Assembly: GCA_002148405.1 (NCBI GenBank)
Contig: MUGG01000098.1
Location: 62,001 to 126,000 of the forward strand
Length of the DNA stretch: 64,000 nt
Origin: Alkalinema sp. CACIAM 70d
GTDB lineage: Bacteria; Cyanobacteriota; Cyanobacteriia; Leptolyngbyales; Leptolyngbyaceae
Direction of reading: 5' to 3'
Part shown: positions 46,929 through 56,217 of the stretch, piece by piece
Numbering within the stretch: position 1 is the stretch's first letter
Layout: the number at the start of each line of letters is the position of its first letter
Notes under the pieces: generated by a model
The model's input: only the letters and a program-made list of their open reading frames with translations
Databases searched by the model: none
What the model was told of the DNA's origin: nothing
Translations under genes and position numbers: made by a program

Positions 46929-48038
46929 ATGGCTGAAGCCTATTTACTCGAAAAACTCAATTCTGTTGAACAGACTTTTAATGAATTAACTCGCCGACTC
47001 GCAGATCCGGATATTGCCACGGATCCTAACGAATTTCAGCGGGTGGCAAAAACGCGATCGTCCTTGGAAGAAACGGTGACGGCCTACGATGACTGGAAAA
47101 AAGCCCAGGATGATTTAGTCGGTGCCCAGCAAATTCTCAAGGAGTCAGCCGGGGATCCAGAACTTCAGGAAATGGCCAGTCTGGAAGTGCAGGAATTGAA
47201 GGAGACGATCGCGGAACTAGAAAATCGCCTCAAGATTTTGCTGCTGCCGAAGGATCCCAACGATGAGAAAAACATCATGCTGGAAATTCGCGCAGGCACT
47301 GGGGGGGACGAAGCCAGCATCTGGGCGGGAGATCTGTTGCGGATGTATACCTACTACGCCCAGGCCCAAGGCTGGAAGGCCAAACTGTTGAGCGAGTCGC
47401 TGGGAGATGCGGGCGGCTTCAAGGAAGTGGTGGTTGAAATTCAGGGCGATCGGGTTTACAGCAAGCTGAAGTACGAAGCGGGGGTGCATCGGGTCCAGCG
47501 GGTGCCTGCAACGGAAGCCTCTGGACGGGTGCATACGTCTACGGCAACAGTGGCGATTATGCCGGAAGTGGATGATGTGGAAATTCACATCGATCCGAAG
47601 GATATTGAAATGAAAACGGCTCGATCGGGGGGTGCCGGTGGGCAGAACGTGAACAAGGTGGAAACGGCGGCGGATCTGTTCCACAAGCCGACGGGGATTC
47701 GGATTTTTTGTACGGAAGAGCGATCACAGCTACAAAACAAAGAACGGGCGATGCAAATTTTGCGGGCCAAGCTCTATGAAATGAAGCTGCAAGAGCAACA
47801 GGATGCGATTTCTTCGGCACGGCGATCACAAGTGGGAACGGGGGCACGATCGGAAAAGATTCGCACCTACAACTACAAAGACAACCGCGTTACCGATCAC
47901 CGTTTGAATCAAAATTTCCCGCTTGCGTCTTCCCTAGACGGGGACATTGAAACGATTATTCAGACCTGCATTTCCCGTGATCAGCAGGATCAGCTAGAGG
48001 CGCTCGCAGCGGAAACGGAAGGAGCGGCTGTGGGCTAG
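46929..48038 (+). CDS. prfA: Peptide chain release factor 1
   Basis: 369 residues. RF1-specific PAT tripeptide in [15 protein letters not shown] (reads UAA and UAG) and the catalytic GGQ in [15 protein letters not shown]. The N-terminal helical domain and the middle ([22 protein letters not shown]) are complete. Good Shine-Dalgarno GAAGGAGGG before ATG 46929. Followed by a strong terminator. Confidence 0.97.
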   Translation: MAEAYLLEKLNSVEQTFNELTRRLADPDIATDPNEFQRVAKTRSSLEETVTAYDDWKKAQDDLVGAQQILKESAGDPELQEMASLEVQELKETIAELENRLKILLLPKDPNDEKNIMLEIRAGTGGDEASIWAGDLLRMYTYYAQAQGWKAKLLSESLGDAGGFKEVVVEIQGDRVYSKLKYEAGVHRVQRVPATEASGRVHTSTATVAIMPEVDDVEIHIDPKDIEMKTARSGGAGGQNVNKVETAADLFHKPTGIRIFCTEERSQLQNKERAMQILRAKLYEMKLQEQQDAISSARRSQVGTGARSEKIRTYNYKDNRVTDHRLNQNFPLASSLDGDIETIIQTCISRDQQDQLEALAAETEGAAVG

Positions 48039-48090
48039 TCATCGGGTCGGCTCGAGATTGAATCGAGTCAGTTTGAAATTTGGGTAATGG

Positions 48091-48130
48091 ACGCTGGAGT
48101 ATCTTGGCTGGGATGCTTCAGCGTTTTTGT
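48091..48130 (+). terminator. Intrinsic terminator after prfA
   Basis: ACGCTGGAGTATC (48091-48103) pairs with GATGCTTCAGCGT (48112-48124), allowing two G-U/mismatch positions, then TTTTTGTTG. It closes the ribosomal block. Confidence 0.85.
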
Positions 48131-48155
48131 TGATAAGGTTAATTCTGGCAGTAGT

Positions 48156-48794
48156 CTAAATTTCCGGCATAAAACAATCGGCTAAGACGATCGCGATTGC
48201 TGGAAAGGTCATGGGCGCGATCGTGTCTTGGGCGGTAAACACTTGTTCAATCTGATAGCGATCGCCATTGGGAGCCCGGAAGACCAAAACTTGATGATGA
48301 TGAATATCAATGACCCAATATTCTGGAATGTTGGCCTTGGCGTAAATGGAGGCTTTGTAATTGCGATCGTAATTTAAAGTAGAGGTCGCAACTTCAATCA
48401 CCCAATACACTTCATCTGAGGTGGGATGACGATCGCGATATCGGTTGGGTGAAATTTTGACGATCGCAATATCGGGTTCGGGTTCAGAATAGTCAGAAAG
48501 GTTGATGGGCAACCGTTGCCGAACCCAAGCCTTACCTGCAAATTTCATCACTAAATCATTGCCTACGCTAGAAGTGATGGAGGCATGGGGGAGTTCCTGT
48601 GGACTCATTTCCAGGATTTGTCCTTCTATTAATTCGACGCGATCGTGGGCAGTCAGGAGGCCAAGGGTAACCATGCGATGGTACTCAGCAACTGTCCATC
48701 TACGCTGGGGACGTTCTTTCCACTGCTGGGTGGGTTGTGCTTGCGTAGGTTGTGCTGGAACCATGCGATCGATCTCCCAATTAACAATTCCCAC
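48156..48794 (-). CDS. Uma2 family (DUF820) putative nuclease
   Basis: 212 residues. Features of the cyanobacterial Uma2 family: RRWTVAEYHRMVTLGLLTAHDRVELIEGQILEMS, SEPEPDIAIVKISPNRYRDRHPTSDEVYWVIEVATSTLNYDRNYKASIYAKANIPEYWVID. The PD-(D/E)xK-type residues (E...PDI...EV) are there. Biological role unsettled; hundreds of copies are spread in cyanobacteria. Isolated minus-strand gene, convergent with prfA. Confidence 0.88.
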   Translation of the reverse strand: MGIVNWEIDRMVPAQPTQAQPTQQWKERPQRRWTVAEYHRMVTLGLLTAHDRVELIEGQILEMSPQELPHASITSSVGNDLVMKFAGKAWVRQRLPINLSDYSEPEPDIAIVKISPNRYRDRHPTSDEVYWVIEVATSTLNYDRNYKASIYAKANIPEYWVIDIHHHQVLVFRAPNGDRYQIEQVFTAQDTIAPMTFPAIAIVLADCFMPEI

Positions 48795-48856
48795 TTGGCT
48801 ACCCTGATGCTATCGTAACCCACCTCATCTGCCTGACCTCAATTCAATATGCCAAC

Positions 48857-48890
48857 AAAAAAGGTGAGCCTTAAATCAGCCCACCTTGCA
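48857..48890 (-). terminator. Terminator after nrdJ
   Basis: On the minus strand GCAAGGTGGGCT pairs with AGGCTCACCTT, then TTTTTGTT. It lies about 55 nt after the nrdJ stop. Confidence 0.75.
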
Positions 48891-48942
48891 ATTATCTACT
48901 TCATCACAAATCTAATTCATCCTAGGGATCTAACCCAACTGC

Positions 48943-51900
48943 CTAGCCTTTCTTTTCAGGCATCATGCACTTATCGCTGTCACATCCAGCGGGGCCTTCT
49001 GCAACGACTTCACCGGAATCATATTTCGCCAGCGCTGCATAGAAATTGTCCGTTTTGCGCCGCGCTATAACATCCGCTGACAATTGCAGGTAGGTTGCCC
49101 GATCGATCTTTTCAAACGGTAGACGGGGGAACGGTGCATCGAAGCGGGCTAACAGGGCTGCACTCATGTAACCATCATTGGTTGCCACTGCGTTGTAAAT
49201 TGCATTGGAAAGATCATCAATTTCGTCTTCCCGCAGTTCGATCGTGGCACTGGTGTTATGGGCTGTGTAGTATTTCTGCACCTGCATGTAGAAATCAAAC
49301 TGTGCCGTTGCCGAAAATTGCTCGATCGCGACTTCATCAGCACCGGGAATATTGGCCCAGGGCACTTCCACCGGAATTTCCACCAGCCATTCTGTACAAC
49401 GCGGATCGAAGGGATCGTTCAGCAAGTTACCTTCATCGTCTTTATCCGATTGGGACGGAACAATGTTGTAACCGTAGTCCAAGCAGGCCAAAGCAACGGG
49501 ATCGTTTTTTCGGAAGGTAATGCGACGGATGAACCGCTGGGCTTTGGGGGGGTGCCAACCGGACGATGCACCCGTGAGCAAACTCTTGGTGCCTGCGGGT
49601 TGTACTGTCGTGCAACGGTTGGGGCGATGCAGCCCATGACGATCGCAATACTCCCCAACGACCTGATGGACGATCGCCTTCCAACGGCTGAGATATTCCT
49701 GTTCCTTCGCTTTGAATTCCAAGCCCTTCACGGTATCTGGCCGCCCTTCTGCCCACCAGTTCAGCCATTCCGTCCCAAAGGCGTTCACGAAGAAGTCAAA
49801 CAGACCCGTGAAGGAAACTCCGACGATCGGGTCGAGTTCCCGCGATCGGCGATAGCGAGGCTCAGTGAATTGATGATGCAATAGTGCTGCAACGGTCAGA
49901 GCCCCTGCTGTAAAGGCTTCTTCCTGTTCTTGGAGATTATGCGGATCAATTTGGTTCAGGTGTACTTCTGCTAAATTACAGTGGAAGTCTTCCCCAAGAA
50001 TTTCGCCGCAGTTGTGGGCTATAAAACCATTCGCATCAAACCGAGCAGGCCCAGGGACTGTACAGTCGTAGACCTGTTCAATTCCGTCCGCTACCAGGTT
50101 CGTCACTGTTGCAGTAAACCGTTCCCGATTAGGTTGCCGTTTGTAAGCACTCAATGCAGCTGTAAGCTTTTCCTGCTTAGATGCATCAAGGAAGCCAATC
50201 AATTCCGCAAATACTTTCAAGTTGTCGTTAGCAATAACCAATTCATGCTGAGCTTTGCAAAAATAAGATTTTGGCTGGCGTTGGGAATCAGGGAGTAAGT
50301 GCTCTCCTGCTGGACGACGTTCTTGGTAGATGGTTGAAGTAATTCCAACCCGCAATAGCATCCGTTGTACTGCTTCCAAGACTGCAAGATCGCTTTGCGC
50401 TAGTCGAACGCTGATCCCCTTTTCTTGACTGCCCTGTACCGATCCATCAGCATCAAATAGGCCCCGTAGAAAGCCACGGTAAAACTCATAGCTAGTCTGC
50501 TCAATCGCAGGTGTTACAGTTTTCTGGCCTTGCCTTAAACCAAAGTTTTCCGCCAAGCGATAGAGTTTCGCAGAATTGATTTGGGTATATCCATTGCGAG
50601 GATGTACCACTGCTTTTTGTGTCGCACCGGTGACAGAGGCTTCCTGTCCAAGCGCGAGCGCTTTTTCAGCCATGCGGGCTTGATCCTCACCCCAGAAGCG
50701 TAACACTCCTTGGCGTTGATAATTTGCCTCATTGACACTAAAGCAGCCATCTCCAACGAAATTACCAAGCAGCCATCCTTCTGCTTCCGTGCCAACTCCA
50801 TCCCAAGCTTGCAGGCCCCGGTGATTGTGTAACAGAATACGATCGCCGGGTTTCAAATCTCTCGCTTCAACCCATTCGCTATATTGTGCTTTCTGGGTTT
50901 GAGCGGTGACCTTAAGGACACGATGGTTCGCTGTGAGTCGTAAACTATAGCCTTCCTGGGTTTGTAACTTCACAACAGGCTTGATACCGCTGAAGAAGAA
51001 ACCATCTGCGGTTGTGCTAAACAGTTCACCATTGATATAAGTGCTGTGCTGCTGACCAATTAAGTCCTTGACTTGACGAGGACCTTCTCCTGTATGAACC
51101 CAGGTATCTGCGGTAACGCAGGGATTTAAACCATAACGACCCAGGCGATGTTCTAATTCGTCCTGGGGCATGTTTGGCGCAAGCTTGAGAAGAAAGGCTG
51201 CCCCTTGATCCGACTCGTAGGCAGTAATGAATTCAAGCTGCTGCTCACGACTTGGCAGTAAGTCCGCATTCGATCGCGCGATTGCTTCCGGAGCGTACTG
51301 AATCGCACCTTCGCCCGAATAAAACTGCTTACGAACAGCGTCTTTAACTTCTTGTTTCGTGGGTTTGCGGTGGTATACACGGGTGTGATTCGCCATCCGT
51401 AGTGCATCCCGTTCCGGATCAATTCGCCAATTGCCATCTTCACCCTGTTGCCAGAGGTTATCTTTAGCCATGGCGAAAGCTTGATCTTCACTGTTGCCTT
51501 GACGCATCCCCGCACTGCGCCTAATGTTGCCGGCTACAACACAGGCAGCAGCTTCGTCGATTAACAAACAACATTCCACTGGAGTTAACTTTCGCCCGAT
51601 CGCTTTGTTTAAAATTTGAGCACAGCGATCGTACAAGCTGGGCAGCTTAATCGGATTCGCTACGCCACCGAAGCCCTTCAGTTTTTCCCCAGCAGGCCGG
51701 ACATTGCCCAAATCGATCGTGACTTCCACGTCGCTGGTGAAGCGATCGTCCGTGGAAAGTTCCAATAATCCCTGGTAGGAGTCCACCCAACCCCGGCGGC
51801 TATCACCGACCACGATCGTGACTTGGTTGCCGTTGAAGGTAACTTCGGTTTTCTGTTGGCGCTCATCGGCGGGAACAGTGCCAATGCCCCAACCCAATTT

Positions 51901-52377
51901 CACGGTTAAACGGTTGCGAATGGCTGGCAAGCGATCGGTGTATTTCGGCTCCAGAATTGCGCCTGTCCCGCAGCCCATCATCGCCAAGTCCATCATCAGC
52001 CCAAAGGCTTGCCAGTCGATGACATTGGTGGACGTGCAATTATAGGCCCCGGAGAAATTTTCCTGCTTTGTGATCCATTCCGTACCGCCGACCCACAGCC
52101 AGCGCCCTGATGGCAGACACTTGAGCTGCTGCTGCATGCGATCGACCAAGGCCGTTTCTTCCGACGTAAATTTGCCCAGATCAACCAAGCCCTGAAGAGT
52201 ACGGGTCGTCACCTCAGCCCAAGACTCGCGGCGAGACTCGCTGAGTTTGCGGCTGTAGGTGCGATAGAACACGGGATTAGCCGCCGGGGCAGAAGCTGGA
52301 AACTGCCCGTTTAATTGTGCAGCATCTACGTCACCCGGACTTGCTTGGGGTCTAGCGCGCTCAATGTCTTGAACCAT
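48943..52377 (-). CDS. nrdJ: Adenosylcobalamin-dependent ribonucleotide reductase (class II) with intein
   Basis: 1144 residues as a precursor: about 774 residues of enzyme interrupted by a 370-residue intein (residues 420-789). The exteins carry FSGAYNCTSTNVID, MGCGTGA, VAGNIRRSAG and, after splicing, NPCGEILGEDFHCNLAEVHLN with the active-site Cys; the C-terminal GCDSDKCMMPEKK holds the redox Cys pair. Reduces ribonucleoside triphosphates to deoxy forms with coenzyme B12 in the cytosol. The intein sits exactly before the Cys of NPCGE. No cobalamin riboswitch is recognised upstream. It ends with an intrinsic terminator. Confidence 0.93.
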   Translation of the reverse strand: MVQDIERARPQASPGDVDAAQLNGQFPASAPAANPVFYRTYSRKLSESRRESWAEVTTRTLQGLVDLGKFTSEETALVDRMQQQLKCLPSGRWLWVGGTEWITKQENFSGAYNCTSTNVIDWQAFGLMMDLAMMGCGTGAILEPKYTDRLPAIRNRLTVKLGWGIGTVPADERQQKTEVTFNGNQVTIVVGDSRRGWVDSYQGLLELSTDDRFTSDVEVTIDLGNVRPAGEKLKGFGGVANPIKLPSLYDRCAQILNKAIGRKLTPVECCLLIDEAAACVVAGNIRRSAGMRQGNSEDQAFAMAKDNLWQQGEDGNWRIDPERDALRMANHTRVYHRKPTKQEVKDAVRKQFYSGEGAIQYAPEAIARSNADLLPSREQQLEFITAYESDQGAAFLLKLAPNMPQDELEHRLGRYGLNPCVTADTWVHTGEGPRQVKDLIGQQHSTYINGELFSTTADGFFFSGIKPVVKLQTQEGYSLRLTANHRVLKVTAQTQKAQYSEWVEARDLKPGDRILLHNHRGLQAWDGVGTEAEGWLLGNFVGDGCFSVNEANYQRQGVLRFWGEDQARMAEKALALGQEASVTGATQKAVVHPRNGYTQINSAKLYRLAENFGLRQGQKTVTPAIEQTSYEFYRGFLRGLFDADGSVQGSQEKGISVRLAQSDLAVLEAVQRMLLRVGITSTIYQERRPAGEHLLPDSQRQPKSYFCKAQHELVIANDNLKVFAELIGFLDASKQEKLTAALSAYKRQPNRERFTATVTNLVADGIEQVYDCTVPGPARFDANGFIAHNCGEILGEDFHCNLAEVHLNQIDPHNLQEQEEAFTAGALTVAALLHHQFTEPRYRRSRELDPIVGVSFTGLFDFFVNAFGTEWLNWWAEGRPDTVKGLEFKAKEQEYLSRWKAIVHQVVGEYCDRHGLHRPNRCTTVQPAGTKSLLTGASSGWHPPKAQRFIRRITFRKNDPVALACLDYGYNIVPSQSDKDDEGNLLNDPFDPRCTEWLVEIPVEVPWANIPGADEVAIEQFSATAQFDFYMQVQKYYTAHNTSATIELREDEIDDLSNAIYNAVATNDGYMSAALLARFDAPFPRLPFEKIDRATYLQLSADVIARRKTDNFYAALAKYDSGEVVAEGPAGCDSDKCMMPEKKG
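50011..51120 (-). mobile_element. Intein in nrdJ with LAGLIDADG endonuclease motifs
   Basis: Residues 420-789 of the precursor. It begins with Cys (CVTADTWVHTGEG, splicing block A), has block B TANHRVLKV, two dodecapeptide-like motifs (WLLGNFVGDGCFS and FLRGLFDADGSVQ) and ends with block F/G FDANGFIAHN followed by Cys+1 of the host. All splicing residues are present, so it is likely active, and both endonuclease Asp residues are kept, so homing may still work. The protein is spliced out after translation. Confidence 0.93.
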
Positions 52378-52717
52378 GTGGGGACTCCTGAGGACAGATC
52401 AATATAGTAGTACGTATGCTTCACAAATCCAAGACATACGCTACCGATAGTGTGAAGGTTGTTATGGGAACCCAATATAGCCTAATGATCCTCAGATTGT
52501 GTAGTAATTTTTTGAGCCTTTGGAGAGACATGATAGTCACAATTGAGACGGTGGTAAGGATGTCAGGAGTTCTTAACGCTCAACCATGAGGCACCGTATG
52601 AAGCATGGGTTTTAACTTACTTTTCTCGGGAGACAATCTTTTTTCTTTGGAGGGATTGCTACAGTAACAACTAAGGCAGTCGCATCAAATCATACCAAGC
52701 CGATCTCCGGAGTTCCT
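52378..52717. other. Divergent intergenic region upstream of nrdJ
   Basis: 340 bp. CAATATAG occurs twice (about 52400 and 52474). An AdoCbl riboswitch B12 box was looked for and not found. An imperfect inverted repeat CATACGCTACCGATAGTGTG is seen near 52434. Confidence 0.4.
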
Positions 52718-53332
52718 ATGAAATCAACGCTCGCCTGTGTTATCTGCCTCCTCGCCTGTGTAAGAATGACTCAGTCAGTACCGAAGGTTCAAGCCCAGCT
52801 TCCAGATCCGGGATTGGGCAATGCTATGAGTCAACCAACAGCACGACAACTCCTAGCTTTGCAGGCTTCCGGCTTACGGTTGGCATTACCCAGCTTCGTT
52901 CCCGAGGGTTTCCGTCTTAATCAGGTATTAACAACAACTCGTCGATCGTCCCGGCTGGGAGGCTATGCCTATACAGCGATTTACGAAAAAGTTACTGGTG
53001 CCCAAACCCAATGCTTCGCGATCGAAGCCACTTCCGGGGGCATTGGTGATTTGCCTCAGTCCCAAATAGCCAGTTATCCCATCAATATTAAAGCATCCCA
53101 GTTTAGCCAGGGCAGCCTAGAATTCGATTTATACGGTAAATCAACAACACCGACGCTACTGTCCAGTTGGTTAAGCGATATTACGATGGCTGCACCCGCA
53201 GCATTCTACCGATTCACTGGCGCAGGTGTAATTCCAGACCTGGCCCAATGTAGTAATTTATCTCCCCAAGAAGCCGTCACAGTGATAGAGTCACTACGAT
53301 ATGTTCCGGTTTTCAATCCTGCAATTCCATGA
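52718..53332 (+). CDS. Exported protein, unknown
   Basis: 204 residues. Signal peptide of about 28 residues (hydrophobic TLACVICLLACV, possible cleavage after VQA). The mature part has LPSFVPEGFRLNQVL, SRLGGYAYTAIYEK and FAIEATSGGIGDLP, typical of small cyanobacterial exported proteins with no assigned role. Its stop overlaps the start of the PPOX gene by ATGA (53329-53332), so both are probably one operon. Confidence 0.7.
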   Translation: MKSTLACVICLLACVRMTQSVPKVQAQLPDPGLGNAMSQPTARQLLALQASGLRLALPSFVPEGFRLNQVLTTTRRSSRLGGYAYTAIYEKVTGAQTQCFAIEATSGGIGDLPQSQIASYPINIKASQFSQGSLEFDLYGKSTTPTLLSSWLSDITMAAPAAFYRFTGAGVIPDLAQCSNLSPQEAVTVIESLRYVPVFNPAIP

Positions 53333-53910
53333 CCCTGGCTCCTTGGCGATCGCCCCTGGCCCGTGCCCTCCACCGCAATCGTGCCCAACTGGAAAGCCGC
53401 TATGCCCAACTAGCCACGGTCCGTCCCGATGGCCGACCGGCAAATCGCACGATCGTTTTCCGGGGCTTCTGGGGCGAAACTAATCAACTGAAATTTATTA
53501 CCGATGTCCGCAGCGAAAAGGTGCAACACTACCAAAATTCTCGCTGGGCGGAGTTGTGTTGGTATTTCCCAAAAACTCGGGAGCAGTTTCGGATCCTAGG
53601 AGAATTGCGATTAGTCACAGCGACGGAAACTGAGGCGGCTTGGCAAGCGGCCAGATCGCAAACCTGGCAGGAATTATCCGATCGGGCGCGATCTCAGTTT
53701 GCTTGGCCTACACCGGCTCAACCCCGCGCGCCTCAAGCCTCTTTTACAGCATCACCCTTGGATCCTGAGCAGCCATTGGATTCCTTTTGTTTCCTATTGC
53801 TGGATCCTATACGAGTTGATCACTTGGAATTGCGAGGCGACCCGCAAAACCGTTGGATCTACGATCGCCCCGCTGATTCAGAATGGCAAGTGCAGTCGGT
53901 CAATCCGTAA
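53329..53910 (+). CDS. Pyridoxamine 5'-phosphate oxidase-like FMN protein
   Basis: 193 residues. Npun_F5749-like PPOX protein: APWRSPLARALHRNRAQLESRYAQLATVRPDGRPANRTIVFRGF, then FITDVRSEKVQHYQNSRWAELCWYFPKTREQFRILGEL, and DHLELRGDPQNRWIYD at the end. Family members bind FMN and resemble PdxH; the substrate here is unknown and need not be a vitamer. Starts on the ATGA overlap with the preceding gene. Confidence 0.85.
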   Translation: MTLAPWRSPLARALHRNRAQLESRYAQLATVRPDGRPANRTIVFRGFWGETNQLKFITDVRSEKVQHYQNSRWAELCWYFPKTREQFRILGELRLVTATETEAAWQAARSQTWQELSDRARSQFAWPTPAQPRAPQASFTASPLDPEQPLDSFCFLLLDPIRVDHLELRGDPQNRWIYDRPADSEWQVQSVNP

Positions 53911-53923
53911 GCCACTGCCTTGT

Positions 53924-54325
53924 TTATTTCTTGGTGTGGAAATATTTGATGGTCTTTGTAATTTGTGTCATTTTCAGATTGTCTGGATCGACATGATGGC
54001 AGGAGGCATCGTGTTCATTGGTGCAGATCACGGCCCAACCAAAGTCATCAATGCCCATAAAGGCGTAGCCTGACTTGCGTTTCAGAAAATAGCCTTTCAA
54101 ATCGCGGGTGCCCGGTTTGATCGCCACTTGAGACCCAATTACTTCCAAAGTACGGAGGTGATCGGGATGCACGCGGTGCATGGTTTTCTCAGAATTATTG
54201 GCACGAATCACCGCCCAACCAAAGGTGTCATTCATTTCAATCAATTCGTATTCGATCGTAGAGTCTAGCAAATCACCTCGATGGTTCCGGGTCTCATTCT
54301 CAATCCGAATGGTTTGTTGCAACAT
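53924..54325 (-). CDS. Internally duplicated small protein, unknown
   Basis: 133 residues made of two similar halves: FGWAVIRANNSEKTMHRVHPDHLRTL (about 35-60) and FGWAVICTNEHDASCHHVDPDNLKMT (about 94-119). Each half looks like a small beta domain ending in an H-x-x-x-P-D-N/H-L turn. No family was recognised. ATG 54325 has GGAGCC upstream on its strand. Convergent with the PPOX gene, 13 bp apart. Confidence 0.7.
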   Translation of the reverse strand: MLQQTIRIENETRNHRGDLLDSTIEYELIEMNDTFGWAVIRANNSEKTMHRVHPDHLRTLEVIGSQVAIKPGTRDLKGYFLKRKSGYAFMGIDDFGWAVICTNEHDASCHHVDPDNLKMTQITKTIKYFHTKK

Positions 54326-54517
54326 ATATGGCTCCTTTTCTCTAGCAAGATTTCCTGAATGATTGAATCAAAAAAAATCATTACTCCCCACCCGCACATC
54401 GCAATCACTGCAAGACTTACAGCAGATAAAAAATCAAATTATTGAGAAATTAAAAATTTTAGGGATAGCGTTCAATGAGTAGAATTCAATGGCTAAGAAA
54501 AACCTAGAGAATATTAT

Positions 54518-54551
54518 TTAAATTCATGGTTAAATTCATAGTTAAATTCAT
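54518..54551. repeat. 12-bp tandem repeat
   Basis: TTAAATTCAT occurs three times with a 12-bp period; ATTCAT starts at 54522, 54534 and 54546. Confidence 0.75.
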
Positions 54552-54730
54552 GTGTAAATTTACAAACTTCTCTGTTGAAGAAATAGGATTTTGCAAAACA
54601 CTAAGATCAAAAGATCCACACTAAAATTAATACTGAAATTAATTGATATTTTCGAGGTTAAGCCAAGTGATGGGATAGCAAATTCCAAAACTCAAACTCT
54701 CATGCTTCAATCCGAATTTCCCAGGCCACT

Positions 54731-54762
54731 GTTACTAGGCCATTACGTTACTAGGCCATTAC
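54731..54762. repeat. 16-bp tandem repeat, two exact units
   Basis: GTTACTAGGCCATTAC at 54731-54746 and 54747-54762. A following imperfect pair has GCTGCTTTTGTTG (about 54773 and 54790). Confidence 0.85.
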
Positions 54763-54830
54763 GTTGTGGAACGCTGCTTTTGTTGAGAAGCTGCTTTTGT
54801 TGGGAAATAATTGGTTCGGTAAACTAATTA

Positions 54831-54885
54831 TTTTGGCAAGCTATTTTTGGCAAGCTATTTTTGGCAAGCTATTTTTGGCAAACTA
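54831..54885. repeat. 14-bp tandem repeat, four units
   Basis: TTTTTGGCAAGCTA repeated with GGCAAG starting at 54835, 54849, 54863 and (as GGCAAA) 54877. No spacers, so not a CRISPR array. Confidence 0.85.
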
Positions 54886-55016
54886 TTGGCTAGCCCAGAA
54901 AGAATCTAGGATCTTGAGGTATCACTTCAACTTGGATCCTAGCACTTCACTTTTTAGAGTTTGTCAGAAATTCATGAATATTGACGATCGAGATCCAATC
55001 AACTAGCCGATCGAAA

Positions 55017-55042
55017 ATCGGTGAGAAATTAATCTCACCGAT
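55017..55042 (-). terminator. Hairpin after cysE
   Basis: ATCGGTGAGA and TCTCACCGAT, a perfect 10-bp stem with loop AATTAA, 47 nt after the cysE stop. Only a short T-run (TTTT) follows on the minus strand. Confidence 0.7.
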
Positions 55043-55088
55043 CGTCAAGGGTTCAATTGCTTGCCATCACGTGGTTGCCGCGATCGGG

Positions 55089-55874
55089 CTAGATCCCTGC
55101 ACCATCCAGAAATTCGTTAATGACTTTGTTCCGCAGTTGACAAGACGGCTGGTCTGGACTTTCCAGGAGAGGTAGATCGGTGTCCCCTTGCAGTTCTGCC
55201 CCCTCCACTGAAGGCATCGCATAGCATTCCGCCAGGGTTTGCCGACTTTGCAGGGATTGCAATTGTTGTTCTAAGGCTTCAATGCGATCGACTAAAGCGC
55301 GAATCACCTGCGCTTCGGAGTCTGGCAGACGGTTGTGATCCAAAGGCTCAACCCGCTCACCTGCCCGGTAGACTACCCGTCCCGGAACCCCTACCACGGT
55401 GCAATCCGATGGCACATCCCGCAGCACAACGGATCCGGCCCCAATCCGCACATTATTGCCAATCTGAATATTGCCGAGAACCTTCGCACCTGTACCAACC
55501 ACGACATTTTCCCCCAGGGTGGGGTGACGTTTGCCACTTTGTTTCCCGGTGCCGCCTAGGGTGACGCCTTGGTAAATCAGGGCATAATCCCCCACGATCG
55601 CCGTCTCACCAATCACCACACCCATGCCGTGGTCGATAAAAACCCCCCGTCCGATCGTTGCACCAGGGTGAATTTCAATCCCCGTAACGAAGCGGGCAAT
55701 GTGGGAAATGAGACGGGGAATGAAGGGCAGCCCTAACCGATGGAGGGCATGGGCAATCCGATGGAAAAACAGCGCTTGCAACCCAGGATAACAAAACAGA
55801 ACCTCGACCCAGTTGCGAGCGGCTGGATCCCGCTCAAAAATAATTTTGAAGTCTTCAACCAGGGTTTTCAGCAC
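55089..55874 (-). CDS. cysE: Serine O-acetyltransferase
   Basis: 261 residues from GTG 55874, chosen because it gives the usual start LKTLVEDFKIIFERDPAARN and AGAGG lies eight nt before it; a TTG start 30 nt upstream is possible. Left-handed beta-helix hexapeptides, GVFIDHGMGVVIGETAIVGD with the catalytic His, and GGTGKQSGKRHPTLG are seen. Makes O-acetylserine from serine and acetyl-CoA, the first step of cysteine synthesis. The C-terminus is about 50 residues longer than in short forms. Confidence 0.93.
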   Translation of the reverse strand: MLKTLVEDFKIIFERDPAARNWVEVLFCYPGLQALFFHRIAHALHRLGLPFIPRLISHIARFVTGIEIHPGATIGRGVFIDHGMGVVIGETAIVGDYALIYQGVTLGGTGKQSGKRHPTLGENVVVGTGAKVLGNIQIGNNVRIGAGSVVLRDVPSDCTVVGVPGRVVYRAGERVEPLDHNRLPDSEAQVIRALVDRIEALEQQLQSLQSRQTLAECYAMPSVEGAELQGDTDLPLLESPDQPSCQLRNKVINEFLDGAGI

Positions 55875-56217
55875 GGAGCGCACCTCTATCGGCAAGAATA
55901 CCAATTCTTATCTTAACGGTGTCTGCGGCGAGAAGGAATCGGTAGCCCGATCTGTCCAAGGGTTAAAACCGAACAGTCCTAACATTCGGTTCAGAGCTAA
56001 AGGTTCAAGGCTGAAGGGTGAGCGCTAACCAGAGACGAACAGGTATGCCCCTACCCAAAAACGCAACAAAACATGACAATGCTTATAGACCTCTAGTTTA
56101 CAGGGCTAAAGTTCATCGAACTGAAGTTCAAACGAGTGCTCAAAAACGAGTGCCCAACCCTGATAATCAGTGCCCAATGACGATAAGTGACGATCACCGA
56201 AGGTGTGAAGGTGCAAT
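55875..56217. other. Intergenic with small imperfect repeats
   Basis: About 340 bp between divergent cysE and the 68-residue gene. AAAGTTCATCGAACTGAAGTTCAAACGAGTG and CGAGTGCTCAAAAA/CGAGTGCCCAA are partly repeated. No gene recognised. Confidence 0.45.

Larger units (their letters stand above)
54326..55088. other. Repeat-rich noncoding region
   Basis: About 760 bp, AT-rich, without a convincing gene. Several separate families of short tandem repeats are packed in it (12-, 16- and 14-bp periods, listed separately), and it ends with the cysE terminator hairpin at 55017-55042. Confidence 0.65.

Noticed and set aside
52378..52717. Cobalamin riboswitch upstream of B12-dependent nrdJ
   Set aside because: No B12-box-like core or matching stems found on the minus strand.
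54831..54885. CRISPR-like array
   Set aside because: Units are 14 bp with no spacers and no cas gene nearby.
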